Below, piece after piece: positions 1-6,671 of a stretch of 12,321 nt of DNA (position 1 is its first letter; each line of letters begins with the position of its first letter). Both the position numbers and the translations under genes were made by a program. The DNA comes from Bacteroides sp. (lineage in GTDB: Bacteria; Bacteroidota; Bacteroidia; Bacteroidales; Bacteroidaceae), in the NCBI GenBank assembly GCA_019412865.1, contig DXOJ01000338.1, positions 1 through 12,321 of the forward strand, given 5' to 3'. The notes under the pieces are model-generated. The model saw only the letters and a list, made by a program, of their open reading frames with translations. It was not told where the DNA came from and did not search any database.

Positions 1-48
1 AGGTGGTAACATCAAAGCCGAGCATTACTAATTGCCCGTTCACTTTCT
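1..48 (+). rRNA. 23S ribosomal RNA, 3' end (partial)
   Basis: The segment around 18-35 (AGCCGAGCATTACTAATTGC) resembles the conserved 3' tail of bacterial 23S rRNA, where E. coli has a ...GGTACTAATGAACC... block. The following GCCCGTTCACTTTC would pair with a GAAAGT-type 5' end in the terminal 23S helix. It lies directly upstream of 5S in the same direction, as expected for an rRNA operon. The 3' boundary (about 46-50) is estimated from this pairing; nearly all of the gene lies before the window. Confidence 0.8.
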
Positions 49-127
49 TTCGGACATGTACCGGTTGGGTATATACGTTTAGCTTTCTAGACACTAGGAT
101 TTTACTTTTCATCATGTCATAACCTTA

Positions 128-238
<111 letters not shown>

Positions 239-244
239 TTTAAG

Positions 245-280
245 AAGCCCCTTGATTCATTTTGAATCAAGGGGCTTTCT
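245..280 (+). terminator. Terminator hairpin after the rRNA operon
   Basis: AAGCCCCTTGATTCA (245-259) pairs perfectly with TGAATCAAGGGGCTT (263-277): 15 bp with a 3-nt loop, followed by a T-rich stretch (TTTCTGTGTTTT). It lies just after 5S and 34 nt beyond the stop of the convergent GH15 gene. It best fits an intrinsic terminator of the rRNA operon. It may also stop leftward transcription, but the minus strand lacks a clean U-tract directly after the stem. Confidence 0.88.
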
Positions 281-311
281 GTGTTTTATCACTTCTGAAT
301 CAGGGCGTTCT

Positions 312-2101
312 CTAAGGCCGGATAAAAGATAACCTCTTCTCTTCTTCTGCAAATAAGATAGCTGTATTTACTAATGCCAGATGTGAATATGCCTGCGGGA
401 AGTTGCCCAACTGTTCTTTGGTTTCGAAATCAATATCTTCACTAAACAATCCGAGATGATTGGAGTATTTCAGAACTTCGTCAAACAGGCAGCGTGCTTC
501 TTCTTTATGGCCGGTTACAAACAATGCCCGTATAAGCCAGAATGTACAAATCGTAAAAGCAGAAGTAGGCAACCCGAAATCGTCTTTGCTGTTATAGCGA
601 TACATAAGTCCTTTATGGAAAAGGGCTTTCTTGACAGCTTCCACTGTTTTATGATAGCGTATATCATCTGCTTCTATAAATCCATAGGGTTCCATCAATA
701 GTAATGAAGAATCCATTGCTTGATTATTATATGTCTGTGTGAAGCTTTGAAGTTCCTTATTCCAGCCATATTTCATCACGTCTTTCTTTATTTTTTCGGC
801 TTCCAGTTGCCAACGTTCGCTATAATTATATTTGTTAAGCATTTGAGCGATTTTAGCTCCGCGATCTAAAGCTACCCAACACATCACTTTGGAAGAAACA
901 AAGTGTTGTCCTTCTCCCCGGATCTCCCAGATTCCCTTATCGGGCTTTCTCCAGTTTTCTACTACTTTTGCTAAAATGGTCTTTACCATTTCCCACATGT
1001 CTTCAATTTCATCCAGTGTGCCGGGCATGAGGCGATAATATTGGTAAATCAGGTCCATCAGGTAACCAAAAGAGTCGTTTTGTTTCTGATGGTATGCATC
1101 ATTTCCTATTCGTACGGGTTTGGAGTTCTTATAACCGGATAGATGGTCGAGCATCACTTCGGTTAGTTGGTGCTCGCCCCGGATGCCATACATAATTTGA
1201 TAGTCATGTTTGGAAACGAATGTGGATTGGATGAATTTCATAAAGCGTTTGGCTGCACTGGTATGTCCGATTTGAAACATGGTTTCGATGGACATGGAAG
1301 CATCCCGAAGCCAGCAAAAGCGGTAATCCCAGTTGCGCACTTCTCCCACAGCTTCCGGTAGGCTTGTAGTTAGTGCTGCCAGCACAGCTCCGTTGTGGTA
1401 GGACATTAGTTTCAGAACCAATAAACTCCGTTCGATTACGTCATTATATAGAGTGTATTTTTGCTTCTGTCTGTCCAGTTCAGCCAATATACCAGCGTAC
1501 GACAGTATTCTATTTTCTCCCTTTCTATGTCGATTGGGATCACTTTCTCGTTATAGGAGAGCAGGAGAAATTCGTCTTTCTCAAGAATGATTTCTTTTTT
1601 CTCTTTGATGTCCTGAAGAGACAGGGAAGCATATAAATATTGTCTGTCCTTGTTGTCAAAGGAGCAGTAGGATTCGATATACTGTGGAGTGATATTAAGG
1701 ATCACTTGTCCCTGTGCATAGTTCGGAGCCGGGTGGTAGTTGATCTTGAAACGCGGTTTTCCTTTTATCCAATGTATGTAGCGGTATAATTCGGCAGGTA
1801 AATAATGCCCTGTTTCGTCTTGTGAACGATAGCAGGGCATATAGTCGAGCACTACGAATTCTCTTTCATCGGAGGAGAATTGGGTAGAAAGAATATTGGT
1901 GTGGGGGACATAATTTTGTGTGATGCGATAGTCTCCGGAAACTTCGAATCCGAAAGCTCCTCCTTTCTCCCGGTCGAGCATACTGGCAAAAATAGAAGGA
2001 GAATCGAAATCGGGAAAACAGAGCCATTCGATATTTCCGTTCTGCGAAATGAGAGCTGCCGTTCGGCAGTTACCTATCACTCCATAATTTAAATTATTCA
2101 T
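312..2101 (-). pseudogene. GH15 family glycoside hydrolase (glucoamylase/trehalase-like), frameshifted
   Basis: Two overlapping reading frames make one GH15 protein. The N-terminal part (2101 down to about 1460) carries the beta-sandwich start NYGVIGNCRTAALISQNG. The C-terminal part (about 1460 to 312) carries the (alpha/alpha)6 barrel: NWDYRFCWLRDAS, GIWEIRGEG with the likely catalytic acid Glu, and GLFSEDID with the likely catalytic base Glu, then GNFPQAYSH. The frames meet at an A5 run on the minus strand (plus-strand T5 at 1458-1462). One added A gives ...DRSK-KYTLYND... and an intact protein of 596 aa, a normal length for the family. As written, the upstream frame ends after 221 aa, and the second frame has only a TTG start at 1487. 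GH15 members of this type act on alpha-glucans or trehalose. The position 12 nt after otsAB suggests trehalose or a related alpha-glucoside, but substrate is not readable here. A genuine mutation and a homopolymer sequencing error are both possible. Confidence 0.88.
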
Positions 2102-2113
2102 ATTGATTGCTTT

Positions 2114-4366
2114 TTATTGAGTTTTTAATAGATCTTTGAGAAAGTCGAAAGCGAAAGTCAGGCGATTCTTAATACTTCCTTCTTTTGTGGCAGTTTTTTG
2201 TTTGCCTAGTAAAGACCGTAAGAAAGGAAGTACGTCAGATTGGGCAGACAGGTGATAGTTGGCGGCTTCGGATACGCTACCTATTTTAATGGTGATAGCG
2301 CTCATCGGCAATGCCTGAAACATATCTTCATCTGTAGTGTCGTCTCCCATCGCTATAACAAAATCATAACGTCTGTTGGCTAGCAGACGCCCCACCTCCG
2401 AACCTTTATTGCAATCCGGTGATTTGATTTCGATCACTTTATTTCCTTGTAGAATTTGTAGTTTCTGCCGGGTACAGAGCGAAATCAGTGTGTTGACGAG
2501 TTGTTGGGCTCTTAATGTGCCGAGCCATGCGTCACTTTCACGATAATGCCATGCCAGGGCAGTTTCCTTCACTTCCAGATGGGAACGGGGAGTACGGTCT
2601 ACAAACATTTGAAGAATAGAGAGAATACCTGCTCCCCATTCTATCTTCTTTATGTTTTTATGCCAAACCCCGTTCTCTTTGTAGAAAGCCCCATGTTCGG
2701 CAGCCATAGACACAGGAAGGGAGCCAAGCCATTTTTCTAATGTAAAGTGATCCCGCCCGCTATTGATAACAATATGATTGGCGGGATCGCTAGCCAGTTG
2801 TTGTAGAATAGAAATGAGTTCCGGTGTAGGTTGTGCATCCTCGGGACGTGGTTTGAGAGCCGTCAGTGTACCATCATAGTCCAGCAGAATCAGGCGTTGT
2901 TTGGCTTGGTTATACTTGAGCTTGATTTGTGCGATGGTGGCAGCTACGATGCGTTTTTTCCGTAACATATCATTTTTCATACATGTCGCGTTCAGCTCAT
3001 TGACAAAGTCGGCTGCCCATTTGTTGACTGTCTGTACGGACAGAATGCTTTGCATACGTTGCAGGCGTTGTTTTTGTTCCTCTTCGGGCATTTCAAGTGC
3101 CTGGCAAATAGCATTTTCTATTTGTTCTGTATCGTTCGGGTTGATTTGGATAGCGTCCGTCAATTCTACGGCGGCACCTGCCATTTCGCTAAGGATAAGT
3201 ACACCGGGATTGTCGCATTTGGTAGCTACGTATTCTTTGGCTACCAGATTCATTCCGTCCCGAAGTGGAGTGACGAGGGCTATGTCGGCCACATAGTACA
3301 TGGCAGTCAGTTCTTCCAGTGAAAAGCCATGATAGAAATAACAGACGGGAGTCCAGTTCATTGTGGAGTAACGTCCGTTGATAGAGCCGATTTCTTCGTC
3401 AATTTTTGTTTTTAGTTCCGCATAACTGCCTACATGGTCGCGTGAAGGGACAATGACCATTGCCAATGTAACTTTACCGTGATATTCGGCATGATGTTCG
3501 AGGAAGGTGGCAAAGCCACGAAGACGGTGCAATATGCCTTTGCTGTAATCCAGTCTGTCTACTGACAGGATCAGTTTATGCTCGCCGAAAAGTTTCCGGG
3601 TTCGTTCAATGGCCTGATGTACTTCTTTATTTTCTGAAGCCTGATGATAGGATTCATAGTTGATTCCCATCGGCAATGCTTCTACTCTGACCATCCGGTT
3701 GTTGATCTGTACTTCATCCAGTTTGAAGTCGAGATGCAGCACACGCTCTACGGCACTGATGAAGTGACGCATATAGTCATGAGTATGGAAAGCAATGAAG
3801 TCTGCTCCCAGCAAACCCTTCAGAATCTCGGCACGCTCCGGAAGAATACGGAAGAGTTCGTAAGAAGGGAACGGGATATGATGGAAATAACCGATACTTA
3901 GTTCCGGATATATTTTCCTCAACATTCCGGGAAGTAGCATCAGTTGATAATCCTGTATCCATACCTTATCGCCGGGACGTATCAGCCGGCAAATCTCCTC
4001 ACAGAAGAGTCGGTTGACTTGTTGATAGGATTGCCAGAAACAGTTCTTATATAAGGTATAAGCATAAAAGTAATGACACAAAGGCCAGATAGTACTGTTA
4101 CTGTATCCTTCGTAATAGTTTTCAATTTGCTTTTCCGACAAGAAGACCGGATGAAAATTCATTTCCTGTAGTTTCTCGTTAATCTCTTGCTGGTCCTTCT
4201 CTTCATTTGTACATATTCCGGGCCAACCTATCCAGTGCTTCTCATAAGAAGTCTGGAGAGAATCCAAACCTGTTGCCAGTCCGCCTTCGCTACGCGAAAA
4301 TACGAATGTGCCGTTTGTGCCGGCTACTTTGACAGGTAATCTGTTTGCAATAATATAAAGTTTCAT
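2114..4366 (-). CDS. otsAB: Bifunctional trehalose-6-phosphate synthase/phosphatase
   Basis: A 750-aa fusion making trehalose in the cytoplasm from UDP-glucose and glucose-6-phosphate, then removing the phosphate. The N-terminal GT20 synthase (about 1-465) shows ANRLPVK (7-13), SEGGLATGL, the glycogen-phosphorylase-like VWIQDYQLMLLPG (135-147), DRLDYSKG (272-279) and RDGMNLVAKEYVA (369-381). The C-terminal HAD phosphatase (about 490-725) shows the nucleophile motif DYDGTLT (Asp496, Asp498), SGRD (536-539) and GDDTTDED (674-681). All catalytic landmarks are intact. I place the start at 4366 rather than the in-frame ATG at 4387, because MKLYIIANRLPVK matches the family N terminus. The putative sigma-54 promoter upstream also overlaps the longer start. 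Such fusions are common in Bacteroidota. It is the first gene of a leftward operon with GH15 and is divergent from kdp. Trehalose is a compatible solute, which pairs naturally with K+ uptake. Confidence 0.95.
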   Translation of the reverse strand: MKLYIIANRLPVKVAGTNGTFVFSRSEGGLATGLDSLQTSYEKHWIGWPGICTNEEKDQQEINEKLQEMNFHPVFLSEKQIENYYEGYSNSTIWPLCHYFYAYTLYKNCFWQSYQQVNRLFCEEICRLIRPGDKVWIQDYQLMLLPGMLRKIYPELSIGYFHHIPFPSYELFRILPERAEILKGLLGADFIAFHTHDYMRHFISAVERVLHLDFKLDEVQINNRMVRVEALPMGINYESYHQASENKEVHQAIERTRKLFGEHKLILSVDRLDYSKGILHRLRGFATFLEHHAEYHGKVTLAMVIVPSRDHVGSYAELKTKIDEEIGSINGRYSTMNWTPVCYFYHGFSLEELTAMYYVADIALVTPLRDGMNLVAKEYVATKCDNPGVLILSEMAGAAVELTDAIQINPNDTEQIENAICQALEMPEEEQKQRLQRMQSILSVQTVNKWAADFVNELNATCMKNDMLRKKRIVAATIAQIKLKYNQAKQRLILLDYDGTLTALKPRPEDAQPTPELISILQQLASDPANHIVINSGRDHFTLEKWLGSLPVSMAAEHGAFYKENGVWHKNIKKIEWGAGILSILQMFVDRTPRSHLEVKETALAWHYRESDAWLGTLRAQQLVNTLISLCTRQKLQILQGNKVIEIKSPDCNKGSEVGRLLANRRYDFVIAMGDDTTDEDMFQALPMSAITIKIGSVSEAANYHLSAQSDVLPFLRSLLGKQKTATKEGSIKNRLTFAFDFLKDLLKTQ

Positions 4367-4378
4367 ATCTATATCTTC

Positions 4379-4393
4379 GCAAAGCATGTACCA
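4379..4393 (-). promoter_or_regulatory. Candidate sigma-54 (-24/-12) promoter for otsAB
   Basis: Read on the minus strand, 4393-4379 is TGGTACATGCTTTGC. It matches the sigma-54 consensus TGGCACG-N4-TTGC at 9 of 11 specified bases, with the invariant GG and GC at the right spacing. The predicted start of transcription is about 4367, right at the otsAB ATG (4366), which would give a leaderless or nearly leaderless mRNA. That is a reason for caution. The match is weaker than the kdp-side promoter. Support comes mainly from its mirror position relative to the repeat array. Confidence 0.5.
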
Positions 4394-4423
4394 ATTGACT
4401 TATGTTGATGCTTAACCGTTTAT

Positions 4424-4436
4424 TATCAACAGATTA
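4424..4436 (+). promoter_or_regulatory. Candidate IHF/HU-family bending site
   Basis: TATCAACAGATTA matches the E. coli IHF consensus WATCAANNNNTTR at every specified position. It lies between the repeat array (from 4464) and the candidate otsAB sigma-54 promoter (to 4393), which is the classic place for an IHF site that loops an enhancer-bound activator onto sigma-54 polymerase. Bacteroides carry HU/IHF-family proteins, but I do not know that they share this specificity. The region is AT-rich, so a chance match is possible. Confidence 0.35.
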
Positions 4437-4463
4437 TAAAGATGTAGTATCCTCCTTTTGTCT

Positions 4464-4575
4464 TTTCAAAATGGAAATCCCCTTTCAAAATGATAATTTG
4501 TTTATTTTTTCTCTTCTGAAATCACGAAAAAACGGAAAGCCTTTCAAAATAGAATCCTTTTTTCAAAATGGAAGG
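4464..4575 (+). repeat. Spaced direct repeats TTTCAAAAT(G/A), candidate enhancer (UAS) sites
   Basis: Four copies of TTTCAAAAT(G/A) start at 4464, 4483, 4542 and 4561. They form two pairs with exactly 19 bp within each pair. The longer form is TTTC-N6-GAAA (full in copy 1; GAAT and GAAG in copies 3 and 4; degraded in copy 2), a weak palindrome like a dimeric activator site. C-rich bases precede copies 2, 3 and 4. A degenerate further copy may lie at about 4521-4540 (ACGAAAAAACGGAAAGCC). No convincing gene covers the stretch. The array lies about 70 bp from the otsAB-side -24 element and about 80 bp from the kdp-side one, typical for upstream activator sequences of NtrC-type proteins. Confidence 0.65.
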
Positions 4576-4653
4576 GTGTGTCGGATGGCAAGAAAGTAAC
4601 TGCCTGCCTGTATCTATTTGAATGTTAGCTTATTATGTGTCCTTTGTTTTTTG

Positions 4654-4669
4654 TGGCACGCATTTGGCA
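4654..4669 (+). promoter_or_regulatory. Sigma-54 (-24/-12) promoter of the kdp operon
   Basis: TGGCACGCATTTGGCA matches the sigma-54 consensus TGGCACG-N4-TTGCA with a single mismatch (the second T of TTGCA is G). The -24 GG and -12 GC are present with correct spacing. The predicted transcription start is near 4680, leaving a leader of about 40 nt before the first small ORF at 4719. Sigma-54 promoters need an enhancer-binding ATPase activator. The repeat array 80-190 bp upstream is a fitting binding region. In E. coli the kdp promoter is instead sigma-70 dependent and KdpE-activated. Confidence 0.8.
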
Positions 4670-4718
4670 TGAAGAATGGCAAGTAAAAATTTATAGTAAT
4701 CATTTAAAAGGTAAAAAC

Positions 4719-4814
4719 ATGGGAATAACACTATCATTTATTTTCTGCCTGTTGAGCGGTTTCGCTTGTTTCTGGCTGTTCTGGAAATGTGTAGACTGGT
4801 TTGAGAATATTTAA
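4719..4814 (+). CDS. 31-aa single-span membrane microprotein at the head of the kdp operon
   Basis: A short ORF of 31 codons (begins MGITLSFIFC, ends VDWFENI) opens the kdp transcript, 20 nt before kdpF. It is almost wholly hydrophobic at residues 3-22, followed by a Trp/Lys/Asp-rich tail, and looks like one transmembrane helix of KdpF-like size. It has three Cys and four Phe in the first 21 residues. A weak AAAAGG precedes the ATG. I do not recognise a named family. Possible roles, all inferred: an extra Kdp accessory subunit, a small regulator of the pump, or a leader peptide. Its operon position and size make a real gene more likely than chance, but the length alone proves little. Confidence 0.6.
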   Translation: MGITLSFIFCLLSGFACFWLFWKCVDWFENI

Positions 4815-4834
4815 AGAAAAAAGGAGAATTGATT

Positions 4835-4915
4835 ATGTACACAGCATTATTCGTATTAGGTATTGCAATCTTCGGTTATTTGATGTATGTGCTCATCAAA
4901 CCCGAGAAGTTTTAA
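4835..4915 (+). CDS. kdpF: KdpF, small subunit of the K+-transporting ATPase
   Basis: A 26-aa protein with one transmembrane helix and the tail GYLMYVLIKPEKF, which closely resembles the end of E. coli KdpF (GYLVYALINAEAF). KdpF is a lipid-like stabilising subunit that packs against KdpA and KdpB in the inner membrane. An unusually good Shine-Dalgarno (AAGGAG, 4821-4826) lies 8 nt before the ATG, which is notable in a genome where such sites are weak. It is followed by kdpA after 31 nt. Confidence 0.9.
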   Translation: MYTALFVLGIAIFGYLMYVLIKPEKF

Positions 4916-4946
4916 AGTAACACACACAGTTTAAGGTAAAAAGTAT

Positions 4947-6653
4947 ATGAATACAGAAATTTTAGGAGTGGTTGTTCAGATAGCCTTGATGGTGATTCTG
5001 GCTTATCCACTGGGAAAATACATTGCCAAGGTCTACAGAGGAGAAAAGACCTGGTCTGATTTTATGGCTCCTATCGAAAGAGTCATTTATAAAGTTTGTG
5101 GAATCGACCCCAATGAAGAAATGAACTGGAAACAATTCCTGAAAGCATTGTTGATTTTGAATGCTTTCTGGTTTTTCTGGGGAATGGTACTCTTGGTTTC
5201 ACAAGGATGGTTGCCTTTAAACCCGGACGGCAACGGACCGCAGACTCCGGATCAGGCATTCAATACCTGTATTAGTTTTATGGTGAACTGTAACTTACAG
5301 CACTATAGCGGTGAAAGCGGACTGACTTATTTTACTCAATTGTTCGTCATCATGCTTTTCCAGTTTATTACCGCAGCAACAGGTATGGCTGCTATGGCAG
5401 GTATTATGAAGAGTATTGCTGCAAAAACAACCAAAACGATTGGTAACTTCTGGCAATTTCTGGTAATAAGTTGTACGCGTATCTTATTACCTCTTTCTCT
5501 GATTGTAGGTTTTATCCTGATTCTTCAGGGAACTCCGATGGGATTTGACGGTAAGATGAAAGTCACTACTCTTGAAGGTCAGGAACAGATGGTTTCTCAA
5601 GGTCCTACGGCCGCAATTGTTCCTATTAAACAGTTGGGTACGAATGGCGGTGGATATTTTGGCGTGAACTCCTCTCATCCATTGGAAAATCCGACTTATC
5701 TTTCTAACATGGTAGAATGTTGGTCTATCTTGATTATCCCGATGGCGATGGTATTTGCACTGGGTTTCTATACCCGCAGAAAGAAGTTGGCTTACAGTAT
5801 ATTCGGAGTAATGCTTTTCGCTTTTCTGGTCGGTGTGTGCATTAATGTCAGTCAGGAAATGGGGGGTAATCCGCGCATCGATGAGCTGGGAATTGCACAG
5901 GACAATGGTGCGATGGAAGGTAAGGAAGTGCGTTTGGGAGCCGGAGCAACCGCGTTGTGGAGTATTGTAACGACCGTAACTTCCAATGGTTCTGTGAATG
6001 GTATGCATGATTCTACCATGCCTCTGTCCGGTATGATGGAAATGCTGAATATGCAGATTAATACCTGGTTTGGCGGTGTAGGTGTAGGGTGGATGAACTA
6101 CTATACATTCATTATCATTGCAGTGTTTATCAGCGGTTTGATGGTGGGACGTACACCGGAATTCCTCGGTAAGAAAGTAGAAGCCCGCGAAATGAAAATC
6201 GCTACGATTGTAGCTCTGCTTCATCCGTTTGTAATCTTGGTGTTTACGGCAATCTCAAGTTATATTTATGTACACCATCCAGATTTTGTGGAAAGTGAAG
6301 GTGGGTGGTTGAACAATTTAGGATTCCACGGTTTGAGTGAACAGCTTTACGAGTACACCTCTTGTGCCGCCAATAACGGTTCCGGTTTCGAAGGCTTGGG
6401 TGATAATACTTATTTCTGGAACTGGACATGTGGTATCGTTTTAATTCTGAGTCGCTTCCTTCCTATTATCGGACAGGTTGCCATTGCCGGGCTACTGGCG
6501 CAGAAGAAATTCATACCGGAAAGTGCCGGTACGTTGAAGACGGATACATTGACTTTCGGAGTAATGACATTTGTAGTTATCTTCATTATTGCCGCTCTGT
6601 CATTCTTCCCGGTACATGCATTGAGCACGATTGCTGAACATTTAAGTTTGTAA
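4947..6653 (+). CDS. kdpA: KdpA, K+-transporting ATPase potassium-binding subunit
   Basis: The 568-aa channel-like subunit (E. coli form about 557 aa) binds K+ from the periplasmic side and passes it to KdpB. It is a polytopic inner-membrane protein. The four pore-loop/selectivity-filter repeats are visible: VNCNLQHYSGE (113-123), GTNGGGYFGVNSSHPLENPT (231-250), TSNGSVNGMHDS (345-356) and CAANNGSGFEGLGDNT (473-488). The filter glycine block GTNGGG is intact. Some filter flanks differ from E. coli (NCNLQ for NTNWQ, TSNGS for AASCG), as is usual between phyla. It is followed by kdpB after 18 nt in the same operon. Confidence 0.98.
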   Translation: MNTEILGVVVQIALMVILAYPLGKYIAKVYRGEKTWSDFMAPIERVIYKVCGIDPNEEMNWKQFLKALLILNAFWFFWGMVLLVSQGWLPLNPDGNGPQTPDQAFNTCISFMVNCNLQHYSGESGLTYFTQLFVIMLFQFITAATGMAAMAGIMKSIAAKTTKTIGNFWQFLVISCTRILLPLSLIVGFILILQGTPMGFDGKMKVTTLEGQEQMVSQGPTAAIVPIKQLGTNGGGYFGVNSSHPLENPTYLSNMVECWSILIIPMAMVFALGFYTRRKKLAYSIFGVMLFAFLVGVCINVSQEMGGNPRIDELGIAQDNGAMEGKEVRLGAGATALWSIVTTVTSNGSVNGMHDSTMPLSGMMEMLNMQINTWFGGVGVGWMNYYTFIIIAVFISGLMVGRTPEFLGKKVEAREMKIATIVALLHPFVILVFTAISSYIYVHHPDFVESEGGWLNNLGFHGLSEQLYEYTSCAANNGSGFEGLGDNTYFWNWTCGIVLILSRFLPIIGQVAIAGLLAQKKFIPESAGTLKTDTLTFGVMTFVVIFIIAALSFFPVHALSTIAEHLSL

Positions 6654-6671
6654 TACTGAATTAGAGAAGAT

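Noticed and set aside
1436..1487. Programmed -1 frameshifting in the GH15 gene
   Set aside because: The shift site reads AGC AAA AAT, which is not a good X-XXY-YYZ slippery heptamer because the P-site tRNA would re-pair with CAA. The A5 run is short for transcriptional slippage, and I saw no clear stimulatory hairpin after it. A simple indel fits better.
4404..4430. Inverted repeat GTTGAT-N15-ATCAAC as a separate operator
   Set aside because: Six-base arms with a 15-base gap arise easily by chance in AT-rich DNA, and the right arm is already explained as part of the IHF-like match.
4402..4599. 65-codon plus-strand ORF in the divergent gap
   Set aside because: It runs straight across the repeat array and begins next to the otsAB promoter region. 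Its product is low-complexity, with no recognisable domain or ribosome-binding site.
5487..6224. Long antisense ORF (245 codons) opposite kdpA
   Set aside because: It is His/Arg/Thr-rich with no domain, and it mirrors the codon pattern of the well-supported kdpA on the other strand. Similar antisense frames opposite kdpB (8021-8587) and otsAB (2901-3296) were dropped for the same reason.
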